From Victivallis vadensis (GTDB lineage Bacteria; Verrucomicrobiota; Lentisphaeria; Victivallales; Victivallaceae), in NCBI RefSeq assembly GCF_003096415.1, contig NZ_QEKH01000014.1, positions 1 to 64,000 on the forward strand: 64,000 bases of DNA, written 5' to 3'. A program made the position numbers and the translations under genes. A model generated the notes under the pieces. That model made no database searches. It was not told the DNA's origin and worked only from the letters and a program-made list of their open reading frames with translations. The number at the start of each line of letters is the position of its first letter. Position 1 is the first letter of the stretch. Below, piece by piece: positions 16,211 to 25,163 of this stretch.

Positions 16211-16924
16211 TCAGTTTTTCTGCCTGGAAGGTGTTTTCGGTTCCGGGAACGTTGTTTCGTTCAGAACCCGTTTGTAGTAGAATTTTGAGGTGTAGATCGC
16301 CGCTGCCGGATTGTGGCCCAGTACCCGGTCCTTGACGATGAACGTCACTGCCGGCGCCTTGCTGTGACGGGTGAAAATCGCGTCGTGCCCGACACACAGG
16401 CCGACCAGCACATTCAAATCCGCTCCCCAATCGTTGAGCACCTGGGCCTGAAGCGCCGGATTGCAGCAGGATTCGTTGCAGCCGGGGCAGACTTTCAATT
16501 GGTCCGGCAGGCCGATTTCCGTTTTATCGATCGCACCGACCTTGCAGATCACCGTTTTCGTTTCGATTCCGGCTGTCCGTACGATCTTGGCGTAGATCGA
16601 TGCTTCGTCCAGCAGGCCGATGCAGCTTGCAATGCCGAGCTTCTTCACGCCGAGCTTCATCGCAAAGCGGATCGTTTCCTCCAGCCGGGTCAGACGCCCG
16701 TAATATTCGCCTTCGATTTCGGCGGCGGCCCGGGCGAGCCGTCCGTCAATGCCGTCGCTCTCATACAATCTGCGCGTGAGTTCCACGGCATCTTTGTATT
16801 CCTCGGTCAGGCAGAAAGCCGGATATTGCTTTTCACGCCGGTAGCAGTTGCGAACTGCGCACTCCGAGCAGCTCAGGCTGCATTTTTTTTCATCTTCACT
16901 CATCGGATAAGTCTCCATTTTCAT
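16211..16924 (-). CDS. DUF1847 cysteine-rich metal-binding protein
   Basis: 237 residues. The N terminus has a dense cysteine cluster (KKCSLSCSECAVRNCYRRE) and a second cluster CPGCNESCCNP follows mid-protein, with conserved segments IASCIGLLDEA and VGLCVGHDAIF. This matches the uncharacterised DUF1847 family, found mainly in anaerobes and thought to bind metal or Fe-S. It starts five bases after the ThiF fragment and is the only intact gene between the MetY gene and the graveyard. Its role in sulfur metabolism is inference from position. Confidence 0.85.
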   Translation of the reverse strand: MKMETYPMSEDEKKCSLSCSECAVRNCYRREKQYPAFCLTEEYKDAVELTRRLYESDGIDGRLARAAAEIEGEYYGRLTRLEETIRFAMKLGVKKLGIASCIGLLDEASIYAKIVRTAGIETKTVICKVGAIDKTEIGLPDQLKVCPGCNESCCNPALQAQVLNDWGADLNVLVGLCVGHDAIFTRHSKAPAVTFIVKDRVLGHNPAAAIYTSKFYYKRVLNETTFPEPKTPSRQKN

Positions 16925-16929
16925 GATTC

Positions 16930-17241
16930 TCAGATTTCCAGCCCAAGCAGTAATGCAACGATCGTGTTGGCCTGAATTGCGGCAGCGATTCCGCCCCGGG
17001 GCGACGCGGGCGGCAAGGCGGCGGATATCCCGGAAACCAGATCTCCCGCAAGGCCGCTGGCCGCGATCACCGTTTTCCCGATCTGCCGGAGTTCCTCGAT
17101 CAGAACCATTTTGGCATCGGGAGCGTCGAGTGCCTGCCTTCCGCCGCCGCTTCCATTCTGCCGCTGAATTGAAATTCCATCATAAAACTCCATGCAGGCA
17201 CACTGGAACCAATGTGACGTGAACGCCATCCCGGAGTCCAT
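16930..17241 (-). pseudogene. ThiF/MoeB-type adenylyltransferase C-terminal fragment
   Basis: The frame reads ALDAPDAKMVLIEELRQIGK then TVIAASGLAGDLVSG then PRGGIAAAIQANTIVALLLG. This resembles the C-terminal part of ThiF-like enzymes that adenylate sulfur-carrier proteins, which in some anaerobes belong to CysK/MetY clusters. The nucleotide-binding N-terminal half and the zinc CxxC pairs are missing, and the part between SGLAG and PRGG is shortened. It lies seven bases downstream of the MetY gene. Confidence 0.5.
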
Positions 17242-17247
17242 GACCTT

Positions 17248-18537
17248 TCAGATCAGTTTCAGGGCCTCGTCGAGAGCGGCGATGATGTCGTCAACGTGTT
17301 CGAGTCCGATGGAAAGACGAACGAGTTCGGGCGTGAGTCCGGCCTTGCGCTGGTCCTCGTCGGAGAGCTGCGAATGGGTCGTGCTCGCCGGATGGATGAT
17401 CAGGCTCTTGGCATCCCCGACATTGGCGAGAATGCTGAACAGCCCGATGTTGTCCACCAGTTTGATGCCCTCGGCGCTGCCGCCCCTGACGCCGAATACG
17501 ACCATTCCGCCCGCGCCGTCCGGCAGGTATTTCTGCGCGAGATCATGCGACGGATCGCCGAAAAGTCCCGGGTAGCGCACCCATGCGACCTTCGGATGAT
17601 GCTTCAGGAACTCCGCCACCTTCCGCGCATTGGAGCTGTGGCGCTCCATGCGCAGCGGAAGCGATTCGACTCCCTGCAGGAAGAGCCATGCCGCGTCCGG
17701 CGCGAGCGTCGGCCCCTGATTGCGCAGCCCGACCGTACGCAGCCGCAGAATGAACGCCAGCGGATTCAGTTCCCCGAGATCGTGGGCGAAACGCAGTCCG
17801 TGATAACCGCGGTCAGGTTCGTTGTAGAGCGAGAACTTCGGATCGGTCCAGTCGAAATTCCCGGCATCGACGACCACTCCTCCGATGCCGGTTCCATGTC
17901 CTCCGATCCACTTGGAAAGCGAGTGGATCACGATGTTCGCGCCGTGCTCGATCGGACGCAGCAGCGTCGGCGGCGTGAAGGTCGCATCGACGATCAGCGG
18001 CAGGTGATGCTTTTTCGCAATCGCAGCGTAACCTTCGATGTCGGCGACGTCGAGCGCCGGGTTGCCGACGGTTTCGATATAAAGCGCACGGGTCTTTTCA
18101 TTGATCGCAGCCTCTGTCGCCGCAAAATCGTTGACCGGCGCGAAGCGGACCGTGATTCCCTGCTGGGGCAGGATCGCGTCGAACTGCGTGAAGGTGCCGC
18201 CGTAAAGATTGTTTGCGGAGACCAGTTCATCGCCCTGCCTGAGAATATTGGTAACGGCGAAATAGATCGCCGCCGTGCCGCTGGAAAGCGTCAGCGCCGC
18301 TGCGCCGCCGTCGAGCTGCGCCAGGCGTTTTTCCAGCACGTCGTTGGTCGGATTCATCAGCCGGGCGTAGATGTTGCCCGGCTCCCGCAGCGCGAACAGG
18401 TCGGCGCCGTGCTGCGAGCTTTTGAAGTTGTAAGCGGTGGTGCGGTAAACCGGCACAGCCCGGGCGCGGGTGGTCGGTTCGATCTCCTGGCCGGCGTGGA
18501 GCGCCAGCGTTTCGATATGATAGTTTCGATTGTTCAT
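17248..18537 (-). CDS. metY: O-acetylhomoserine (thiol)-lyase
   Basis: 429 residues, PLP-dependent Cys/Met metabolism family. It makes homocysteine from O-acetylhomoserine and sulfide. The PLP lysine lies in VIHSLSKWIGGHGTGIGG, and the N-terminal signature is FETLALHAGQE-like (YHIETLALHAGQE). Length and the insert after SKFSLYNEP-type residues fit the MetY branch rather than cystathionine gamma-synthase. ATG at 18537 is chosen because GGGAGAAG lies upstream and the longer frame overlaps cysK. It is 28 bases downstream of cysK and surely in the same operon. Confidence 0.92.
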   Translation of the reverse strand: MNNRNYHIETLALHAGQEIEPTTRARAVPVYRTTAYNFKSSQHGADLFALREPGNIYARLMNPTNDVLEKRLAQLDGGAAALTLSSGTAAIYFAVTNILRQGDELVSANNLYGGTFTQFDAILPQQGITVRFAPVNDFAATEAAINEKTRALYIETVGNPALDVADIEGYAAIAKKHHLPLIVDATFTPPTLLRPIEHGANIVIHSLSKWIGGHGTGIGGVVVDAGNFDWTDPKFSLYNEPDRGYHGLRFAHDLGELNPLAFILRLRTVGLRNQGPTLAPDAAWLFLQGVESLPLRMERHSSNARKVAEFLKHHPKVAWVRYPGLFGDPSHDLAQKYLPDGAGGMVVFGVRGGSAEGIKLVDNIGLFSILANVGDAKSLIIHPASTTHSQLSDEDQRKAGLTPELVRLSIGLEHVDDIIAALDEALKLI

Positions 18538-18565
18538 GGATGTCTTCTCCCGGTGTTGCGTTGAC

Positions 18566-19492
18566 TCAGTGATTGAACAGCCAGCCGGAGAGATAGCGTT
18601 CTCCCGTATCCGGCAGCAGGGCGATGATCCGTTTGCCCGCATATTCCGGGCGCTTGCTCAGTTCGAGCGCGACGAAAAGCGCGGCTCCGGAACTGATGCC
18701 GACCAGCAGCCCCTCCTGCTTCGCGGCTGCACGGGCGGTGTCGCCCGCCTCTTCGGCTCCGACCGGAAAAATCTCGTCGATGATCTGCGTATCGAGTACC
18801 GAGGGGACGAATCCGGCGCCGATGCCCTGAATTTTGTGCGGTCCGGGCCTGCCGCCGGAGAGCACCGGGGAGTCGGAGGGCTCCACCGCGATCAGCTTCA
18901 CGTCCGGATTGCGCGCTTTCAGCACTTCGCCGACTCCGGTCAGCGTTCCGCCGGTTCCGACGCCGGCGACGAAGGCGTCGACTTTGCCGCCGGCATCCTG
19001 CCAGATCTCCTCGGCGGTCGTGTGCTTGTGGTATTCCGGATTGGCCGGGTTGTCGAACTGTTGAGGAATGAATGAACCCGGATGCGTTTTGGCAAGTTCC
19101 TCCGCTTTGGCGATTGCGCCTTTCATGCCGAGTGCGCCTTCGGTCAGCACGAGCTCCGCGCCGTAGGCGGCGAGCAATTTGCGGCGCTCAATGCTCATGG
19201 TGTCCGGCATGGTGAGGATCAGCCGGTAACCTTTGACTGCCGCAACGAGGGCGAGGCCGATACCGGTATTGCCGCTGGTCGGTTCGATGATCAGCGCTCC
19301 CGGCGCAATCTTTCCCGCCTTTTCCGCCGCCTCGATCATGCCGATGGCGATGCGGTCCTTGACGCTGCCGGCAGGGTTGAAGGATTCCACTTTGACCAGC
19401 ACTTCCGCATTGCCCCGGTTGAGTTTGTTGATCCGCACCAGCGGGGTTTTGCCGATTTTTTCTAGAATGTCATTGCAAATTTTTTCGGACAT
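18566..19492 (-). CDS. cysK: Cysteine synthase A (O-acetylserine sulfhydrylase)
   Basis: 308 residues, fold-type II PLP enzyme making cysteine from O-acetylserine and sulfide. Lys45 in NPAGSVKDR binds PLP, TSGNTG (72-77) binds the substrate carboxylate, and [13 protein letters not shown] is the phosphate loop. AAAGGAGG precedes ATG 19492. It heads an operon with metY. A promoter-like pair and an operator-like site lie upstream on the minus strand. Confidence 0.95.
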   Translation of the reverse strand: MSEKICNDILEKIGKTPLVRINKLNRGNAEVLVKVESFNPAGSVKDRIAIGMIEAAEKAGKIAPGALIIEPTSGNTGIGLALVAAVKGYRLILTMPDTMSIERRKLLAAYGAELVLTEGALGMKGAIAKAEELAKTHPGSFIPQQFDNPANPEYHKHTTAEEIWQDAGGKVDAFVAGVGTGGTLTGVGEVLKARNPDVKLIAVEPSDSPVLSGGRPGPHKIQGIGAGFVPSVLDTQIIDEIFPVGAEEAGDTARAAAKQEGLLVGISSGAALFVALELSKRPEYAGKRIIALLPDTGERYLSGWLFNH

Positions 19493-19512
19493 GATAAAAC
19501 CTCCTTTTTTCC

Positions 19513-19533
19513 AAAACTCTACTTTTTTGGTTG
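19513..19533 (-). promoter_or_regulatory. Rrf2-type operator candidate before cysK
   Basis: Minus strand CAACCAAAAAAGTAGAG, aligning without gaps to the sites before rrf2 and the lipoprotein gene (consensus near CnACCnAAAnAGTAGRG). Confidence 0.5.
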
Positions 19534-19542
19534 TGATATCAT

Positions 19543-19570
19543 AAAATACAGCGTCCCCGGATAAAAACAA
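19543..19570 (-). promoter_or_regulatory. Possible cysK promoter
   Basis: TTGTTT, 16 bases, TATTTT on the minus strand. The operator candidate starts nine bases downstream of the -10 box, the same arrangement as at the lipoprotein promoter. Confidence 0.4.
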
Positions 19571-19649
19571 GTAAACATTGGAATTTTTTTACTTTTTTCT
19601 ATTTCAGGGCGCAATCATGAAAACAGAGCAAAAAAGCAGATGACGGTAC

Positions 19650-19678
19650 TTGAACCTACTCTATCGGTAGTGTATATT
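19650..19678 (+). promoter_or_regulatory. rrf2 promoter with embedded operator
   Basis: TTGAAC, 17 bases, TATATT. The spacer contains the imperfect palindrome ACCTAC-TCTATC-GGTAGT (19654-19671). A repressor bound there would block RNA polymerase, consistent with autoregulation by the Rrf2 protein. Confidence 0.6.
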
Positions 19679-19726
19679 GCTCAGGATGGTTTGCAGGAAA
19701 CGAGATGAATGAAAAAGAGGAAAGTA

Positions 19727-20173
19727 ATGAAAATTTCCACGAAAGGGCGTTACGGTTTGCGGATTCTTCTGGATATCGCCTTGTACCGCGTCGGAGACAA
19801 ACCGCGCATGATCCGTGAAATCGCGAGCAATCAGGAAATTTCCGAAAAGTACATCAGCCGCCTGATCATAGAACTGAGGAAAGCGGGATTCGTGAGGTCG
19901 GTCCGCGGTGTGAATGGCGGTTATACCTTGACGCGCAAGCCGGAAGACATCAGCGTCCTCGATGTACTCGAAACAATGGAGGGGCCGGTCGCCATCGTGG
20001 ACTGCATGAACTCCTCGGGAGAAGTGTGCCGCCGGAAATCACAGTGTCCCACGCAACGGATGTGGACGGAAATCAATCAGAAAATCCGGAGCGCCTTTGC
20101 CGCCTACACCTTGAAGGATCTGGTGGAGCTTTATATCTCCAACGGCGAAACCGTCCTCGACTACTGCATCTGA
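19727..20173 (+). CDS. Rrf2-family regulator (CymR/IscR-like)
   Basis: 148 residues. The N-terminal winged helix (MKISTKGRYGLRILLDIALY ... ISEKYISRLIIELRKAGFV, RGVNGGYTL) is typical of Rrf2 proteins. A three-cysteine region DCMNSSGEVCRRKSQCPTQ matches the Fe-S ligand area of IscR, although some CymR proteins keep cysteines there too. ATG at 19727 follows GAGGAAAGTA. Its place between the cysK-metY and ssu blocks suggests it senses cysteine or sulfur status and represses both; that is inference supported by shared operator motifs. Confidence 0.88.
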   Translation: MKISTKGRYGLRILLDIALYRVGDKPRMIREIASNQEISEKYISRLIIELRKAGFVRSVRGVNGGYTLTRKPEDISVLDVLETMEGPVAIVDCMNSSGEVCRRKSQCPTQRMWTEINQKIRSAFAAYTLKDLVELYISNGETVLDYCI

Positions 20174-20640
20174 CCGCCGCTTCCGGCGGAGATGAAACAA
20201 TTCAGACTTGCGAGAAATGCCCGGTCTTCCGCAATGCTGCGCCCGCGGGTGGTCAGATAGCCGCCGGTAATCATGCTGTTCATCCCGGCAAGCATCAGGA
20301 GTCCCTGGAAGTCTTTCATCGTCGTCTCGCGTCCTGCGGCGAATTTCAGCATCTTCGCGGGGTTGACCAGCCGGAATATCGCAGATGACTTGGCGACATC
20401 GGCAACCTCCATGACCGGAAGATGCTCCAGCGGCGTTCCCCTGACCGGAAGCAGGACATTCAGCGGAATGCCGTCCACATCCAGCTCGCGCACCGCAAAT
20501 GCCATTTTCACCCGGTCGCGCCAGATTTCGCCGAGTCCGAGAATTCCGCCGCAGCAGATTGATACGCCGTACTGCTGCGGACCTCCGTTCCGGCTCCTGC
20601 GGCTCCGTTCAAAGCGGAAGTCAAGGCGCGTTCGGGGCAA
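20161..20640 (-). pseudogene. bioB: Biotin synthase 3' fragment
   Basis: The minus strand reads YGVSICCGGILGLGEIWRDR then VKMAFAVRELDVDGIPLN, a clear match to the second half of BioB, the radical SAM enzyme that inserts sulfur into dethiobiotin. The N-terminal CxxxCxxC cluster is absent. Further upstream only scrambled BioB-like pieces (IGVCPERALTSALNGA in another frame) remain up to the ssuB gene. The 3' end overlaps the rrf2 stop by 13 bases. Confidence 0.8.
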
Positions 20641-20756
20641 ACACCGATTTTCTGCCGGGTGTCTCCATCACCGGACGACACGCTGCGCGCGGAAATTCCG
20701 GAAGGCATTCCGGCGATTTCGCCGGGACAGTCCCTGGGCATCTGTCCGCTGAATAT

Positions 20757-21560
20757 TCAGATGCCGCCGCCGTTCCGGACTTCGGAACGTTTTGCGAGAC
20801 GTTCGAGCATGTCGCTGCGGTAAACTGCCGGAATCTTCTGCTGAAGCGCCTTGATTTCCGGCTGCCGGAACAGAGCGGTGCGATCGTATCGACGCGAAAT
20901 CCGATTTCCCTCGTCGGCGATAATCCGCCCGGGGGAGCTGGAGAATACCACGAGCCGCGTTCCCAGATAAAGGGCCTCGTCGATGTCGTGCGTCACGAAA
21001 ATCACCGTCCGCCGTTTTCCGGCATCACGGTGCAGATTGCGCACCAGCTCCTGCAGGAGCGCCCGGTTTACCGGGTCCAGCGCGCCGAACGGCTCGTCCA
21101 TCAGCAGAATCCCGGAGGGGGACGCCAGCGCCCGCGCGATTGCCGCCCGCTGGCGCATGCCGCCGGACAGCGCCTCCGGATACTGGCCGAAAGAACCGCC
21201 CAGTCCCACGGTTTCGAGATAAGACTCCGCCAGCGCCTTTACCTCCTTCCGGTTTTTATCCGGATATGCGGCATGCAGTGCCAGCGTCAGATTCGCCCCG
21301 GTCGTCATCCAGGGGAAGAGCGAATAATCCTGAAAGACCACGGAACAATGGCGATCCGGCCCGGCGACTGGTTCGCCGTCGATCCGGATTTCTCCGGCCG
21401 ACGGCCGTTCCAGTCCGGCAAGCAGCCGTAAAAGCGTCGATTTTCCGCAGCCGGATTGTCCGAGAATACAGAGAAATTCGCCGTTTTCGATGTTCAGGTC
21501 AATTCCCTGAAGGATCGTCTTCGAATCATAGGAAAAATCAATATGCCTGCATTCAATCAT
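20757..21560 (-). CDS. ssuB: ABC transporter ATPase, nitrate/sulfonate/taurine type
   Basis: 267 residues. Walker A GQSGCGKST (34-42), Q-loop VVFQDYSLFPW, signature ALSGGMRQR, Walker [14 protein letters not shown]-loop VTHDIDEA. It couples ATP hydrolysis to uptake through the adjacent permease. The start overlaps the permease stop by eight bases, so the two are translationally coupled. Substrate is inferred as an organosulfur compound from the sulfur context, but the family also imports nitrate, thiamine precursors and other small molecules. Confidence 0.88.
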   Translation of the reverse strand: MIECRHIDFSYDSKTILQGIDLNIENGEFLCILGQSGCGKSTLLRLLAGLERPSAGEIRIDGEPVAGPDRHCSVVFQDYSLFPWMTTGANLTLALHAAYPDKNRKEVKALAESYLETVGLGGSFGQYPEALSGGMRQRAAIARALASPSGILLMDEPFGALDPVNRALLQELVRNLHRDAGKRRTVIFVTHDIDEALYLGTRLVVFSSSPGRIIADEGNRISRRYDRTALFRQPEIKALQQKIPAVYRSDMLERLAKRSEVRNGGGI

Positions 21561-22446
21561 GTATATTCCTCCGGTAACGCAGCAGCCTGCGCTCCAGTTT
21601 GTTGAAAAGCCACATCAGCGAAGTGACGACGATTCCGATAAAGAGGATGCCGACGATCACCCGTCCGTAATCCGCGAAGTCGGAAAAGTTCTTCACATAC
21701 CAGCCGAGTCCCTCAGTTGCGCCGATCAGCTCGGCGGCGGTCAGCAGGAGAAAACTGAAAATCAGCCCGAGCGAAGCGCCGGTCAGGATCGACGGCATCG
21801 CTCCCGGCAGCAGAATCCGGAAAAAGAACACGCTCCTTTTCAAGTGGAGCATTCTGGCTGAATCCAGCAAAGAATCCGGAATCGTCACTACTCCGGAAAC
21901 CGTATTGACGAAAACCGGCCAGAACGCTCCCGACCAGATCACGAAGATCGAAGCCGAACGGAAACTCGGCAGAAGCGCAATCGCATACGGAATGTAGACG
22001 ATCGGGGGAATTGCGCCCAGCACGCGGGAAAACGGTTCCGCTGCGGCGCGCAGCCTGCGGGAGCTTCCCACGGCGATTCCGGCCGGAATCGCCGTCACAA
22101 GGGCGAGCCCGTAGGCGGAACCGAGCAGATAGGAAGAAGAGAGCAATCCCCTGAGCATATCGCCCAGTTCCGCGAAGAACAGTGCGAGAATCGCCGCCGG
22201 CGGGGGAAACAGCACCGGGTCGGCAAGTCGGAAATTCGCACTGGCCAGCTGCCAGACCAGCAGAACCGCTTCGATTACAGTGGCGGAATCGATCACGGCG
22301 TTGCGCTTCTCTTCCCGCCGGGCGAGCCGGGCGCGTACTGTCGTGACGGCCGGCAGCGCGAGAGCGAGCAGCGCAAGCGGATAATCCCGGTTTCCCAGCG
22401 CGGCCGCAAACAGCGCGAGGCTTATGACTGCGAGCAGATATTTCAT
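21553..22446 (-). CDS. ssuC: ABC transporter permease, nitrate/sulfonate/taurine type
   Basis: 297 residues with about seven membrane helices, more than usual for the family because an extra N-terminal hydrophobic section (residues 1-35) precedes the standard six. The EAA-like loop (LLDSARMLHLKRSVFFFRIL then LPGAMPSIL) contacts the ATPase. ATG 22446 is chosen since the longer frame would overlap the binding-protein gene. Operon order is secretins, binding protein, permease, ATPase. Confidence 0.87.
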   Translation of the reverse strand: MKYLLAVISLALFAAALGNRDYPLALLALALPAVTTVRARLARREEKRNAVIDSATVIEAVLLVWQLASANFRLADPVLFPPPAAILALFFAELGDMLRGLLSSSYLLGSAYGLALVTAIPAGIAVGSSRRLRAAAEPFSRVLGAIPPIVYIPYAIALLPSFRSASIFVIWSGAFWPVFVNTVSGVVTIPDSLLDSARMLHLKRSVFFFRILLPGAMPSILTGASLGLIFSFLLLTAAELIGATEGLGWYVKNFSDFADYGRVIVGILFIGIVVTSLMWLFNKLERRLLRYRRNIHD

Positions 22447-22466
22447 GACCGATTCCACTCCCTGTT

Positions 22467-23492
22467 TCAATTGTTCGCTTTGAAGAAGGCGTCCATTTCC
22501 CGGTATACCGGATCGTCGGGCCACCGTTTCAGCACTTCATCCAGTGCTTCGCGGTAAATCGATGTGTCGATATGGCGGCTGATGTCGACCCGGTTTTCCG
22601 GCAGGTAGCCGATCTCGTTCATCGTATTCCAGAAATCCACGGTTCCCTTTCTCAGAGGGTCGGGGTTGGAGTCGAAGGTATGATCGGTATAGGTGTCCGC
22701 GCGGACAATGCCGGGATCCAGCTTGAAACTGCCGGCGAATATCTTCACGGTTTCCTCCTGATTTTCCCGGTAAAATCTGTACGCCCGGATTTCCGCGATC
22801 AGATATCGCTTGTAGATTTCCCGTTTCGCCTTCAGGTCCTTCGTGTTGGCGATCAGCCGGCAGCAGGTGTAGGCGGGCTGGAAATCGGCGATGTAATTCG
22901 ACACCACAAGACCGTAATTTTTTTTCGCCAGCGAAAAGTGCGGGCTGAATACGATCCCTGCATCCACCGCGCCCTTCCGGACGGCTTCCACCACGGCGCC
23001 CTGGCCGCCGAATTCAATGATTTTAAGATCTTTGTAAGGATCGACCCCCGCCTTTTTCAACGCGCCGCGAAAAATCACGTCGCCGGTGGAGAGTTTGCCA
23101 AGGCCGACTCTTGCTCCCTTGAAGTTCGCAAGATTCCGGAACTTCCCGGCATTCTCCGGCTTGACGATGATCGCCTGACCGCCGATCATCATGCCGCCGA
23201 AGACGGTGAAGTCGACTCCTCGGGCGATGAAAAGCAGCGGCGCCGCCGTGCCGAAGGTCCCGACATCAAGTTTTTTCGCCCGGACCGCTGCGCACCCTTC
23301 CGCAGTGGTATTGAATTGAAACAGATCGGCATCAATTCCTTCTTCGGCGAAAAAGCCTTTTTCCCGGGCGATGAAGTGCAGTCCGTGCGCCGGTTCCGCC
23401 AGATAGCCGACCCTGACCTTGTCTGCGGCGAACGTCCCCGAAGCCGTGAGAGCCAGAATTGCCGAAAGAGTGATTTGGGAAATGTTGTTCAT
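22467..23492 (-). CDS. ssuA: Periplasmic substrate-binding protein, SsuA/NMT1 type
   Basis: 341 residues with a signal peptide (MNNISQITLSAILALTASGT then FAADK). The mature protein has the NMT1/ThiY-like fold: VRVGYLAEPAHGLHFIAREK then GFFAEEGIDADLF, GTAAPLLFIARGVDF, and a C-terminal helical extension to ADTYTDHTFDSNPD. It captures the solute for the ssuC/ssuB pair. It lies 27 bases after the second secretin gene. Confidence 0.88.
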   Translation of the reverse strand: MNNISQITLSAILALTASGTFAADKVRVGYLAEPAHGLHFIAREKGFFAEEGIDADLFQFNTTAEGCAAVRAKKLDVGTFGTAAPLLFIARGVDFTVFGGMMIGGQAIIVKPENAGKFRNLANFKGARVGLGKLSTGDVIFRGALKKAGVDPYKDLKIIEFGGQGAVVEAVRKGAVDAGIVFSPHFSLAKKNYGLVVSNYIADFQPAYTCCRLIANTKDLKAKREIYKRYLIAEIRAYRFYRENQEETVKIFAGSFKLDPGIVRADTYTDHTFDSNPDPLRKGTVDFWNTMNEIGYLPENRVDISRHIDTSIYREALDEVLKRWPDDPVYREMDAFFKANN

Positions 23493-23519
23493 GTTGAAAC
23501 TCCTTGATTTTTTTTCAGA

Positions 23520-25142
23520 TTATTCAATTGTGTCGGAATCAATTCCGTACTGTTCAAACCCGAGATTGTTGAGCGGATTCCGCACACCGGCACGGACGTC
23601 CTCGACGATTTTGCCGACATTGGCCTGGATCTCCGTCGGTACAGGATCGAACGGCGTACTGTATTCCGCGCTCGCCAGAATCACGATCTGCGACTTCTTA
23701 GTCGATTCGCTTTCGGTCGAGAACAGCCAGCCGAGCAGCGGAAGGTCTTTCAGGAGCGGCACTCCCGCGACACCCCGGACGATGTCGAACTTCCTCAGGC
23801 CGCCGATCACGAAATTCTTGCCGCTGTTGCCGATCTGCACTTCCGTTTCGATTTCGGACTTGTTCAGACGCGGTTCCCCGCTGGAATCCCAGCCGATCAG
23901 CGAAACGCTCTCCGCATGGAGCTTCAGAGTGGTGCTGTTGGCCGTGACGATCGGCTCGACGAGATCAAGCGAAAAACGAAACCCTTCTCCGACTTTGGTG
24001 ATCTGCTGCTGCCCCTTCCGGATTTCGAGTTTTCCTGCGTCCGGCACATCCGGTTCGCCTGCGAACGGCGCCGGCAGCCTGCCGGTGTTGCCGGGTTCGA
24101 TTTTTTGCGACACGTCGTCATAGAACAGGCCGGAACCGACATTGATTGAGGTTGTGGTGCGGTTTTTGGCATTCAGCACGCCGCTGGTCAGCACCCGCGC
24201 TTTGCCGCGGCTGGTCAGAAAATCGATGTACTTGCTGTTCCACTTCGGATTGAAATTGAAGAATTCCGTTTTGCTGGAGCCGGAGTTGTTCACTCCCGCA
24301 CCGAACGTGGAAGCCCAATTGCTGCGGAAACGCCCTCCTGCGGAAAAGAAATCCGCGCCGTCGTTGTTTTTCCAGCTCTGAAAATCCAGACCGATCTTGT
24401 CGTCGTTCTCCGCGAAGATTTCGACCACTTTGTAGCGGAAACGGATCTCCGGAATCGGGCGGTCGTATTGCGCAAGCATATTGCTGATATGCTTCCATGA
24501 CCAGAAAGGAGCCGCGACGAACAGCGCGTTAAGTCCGCCGTCGACGATCAGTTTGTCCACTCCGTTGTCGAATTCCACATCAATCGCCGAAGCGCCCACT
24601 TCCGAAACCATTTTCTTCAAAGTCGCCGCTGAATTGATCTTCGGGAAGTAGATGAATTTCGGACGGCCGCTGGAGGCGGTCAGCCCGGGCTGGTCAAGCC
24701 GTTCCACCAGTTTGTCGATGCTCTCTCCGTAACCGTCGTCCTCAAACCGGCAGGCTTCCGCCGAGACGATCAGCAGCTTGCGCCCATTGTTGAATTTGAG
24801 CGCAGCGACGCTCGGCTGATTCTGATCCACGCGCTTGGCGTTGATGATGGCGTTCAGATACCAGCGCAGTCCGTAGGGGTCCGCATGTTTGAGCTCGTAA
24901 GTTCTGGTAATGACGTACGGGTCGTTGTTGTCGCGGATGAAATGGATCGCTTTCGTCCCGTCCTTGACTTCCAGCCGCAGCTGCGCCTGCACGCTGCTGC
25001 TGCCGTAACCGGCGCTGGGGGCGTTGAAATCGGCTTTGGGCTTGCCGGGAATCTGCTCCGGCACAAGTTTGATCGTTTCGCCCACCGTCAGGATGGAAGC
25101 GGGAAAAAGTGCGGCCAGAAGGAGAAATATCTTGTTGTTCAT
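23520..25142 (-). CDS. Secretin-like outer membrane protein 2
   Basis: 540 residues with a signal peptide (ends near residue 20). N-terminal N-domain-like segments (VITRTYELKHADPYGLRWYL; KLLIVSAEACRFEDDGYGES) precede a secretin core whose C-terminal signature is VPLLKDLPLLGWLF followed by VILASAEY. Secretins form multimeric gated outer-membrane channels. A start ATG with only weak ribosome binding context lies 21 bases after the upstream paralogue. Its linkage with an ABC importer operon is unusual. It could instead be an orphan secretin of a pilus-like system. Confidence 0.8.
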   Translation of the reverse strand: MNNKIFLLLAALFPASILTVGETIKLVPEQIPGKPKADFNAPSAGYGSSSVQAQLRLEVKDGTKAIHFIRDNNDPYVITRTYELKHADPYGLRWYLNAIINAKRVDQNQPSVAALKFNNGRKLLIVSAEACRFEDDGYGESIDKLVERLDQPGLTASSGRPKFIYFPKINSAATLKKMVSEVGASAIDVEFDNGVDKLIVDGGLNALFVAAPFWSWKHISNMLAQYDRPIPEIRFRYKVVEIFAENDDKIGLDFQSWKNNDGADFFSAGGRFRSNWASTFGAGVNNSGSSKTEFFNFNPKWNSKYIDFLTSRGKARVLTSGVLNAKNRTTTSINVGSGLFYDDVSQKIEPGNTGRLPAPFAGEPDVPDAGKLEIRKGQQQITKVGEGFRFSLDLVEPIVTANSTTLKLHAESVSLIGWDSSGEPRLNKSEIETEVQIGNSGKNFVIGGLRKFDIVRGVAGVPLLKDLPLLGWLFSTESESTKKSQIVILASAEYSTPFDPVPTEIQANVGKIVEDVRAGVRNPLNNLGFEQYGIDSDTIE

Positions 25143-25163
25143 GAAGTAAAACCTTTCGGAAAA

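Noticed and set aside
16313-16975. 220-codon open frame opposite DUF1847
   Set aside because: Shadow of a cysteine-rich conserved protein on the minus strand.
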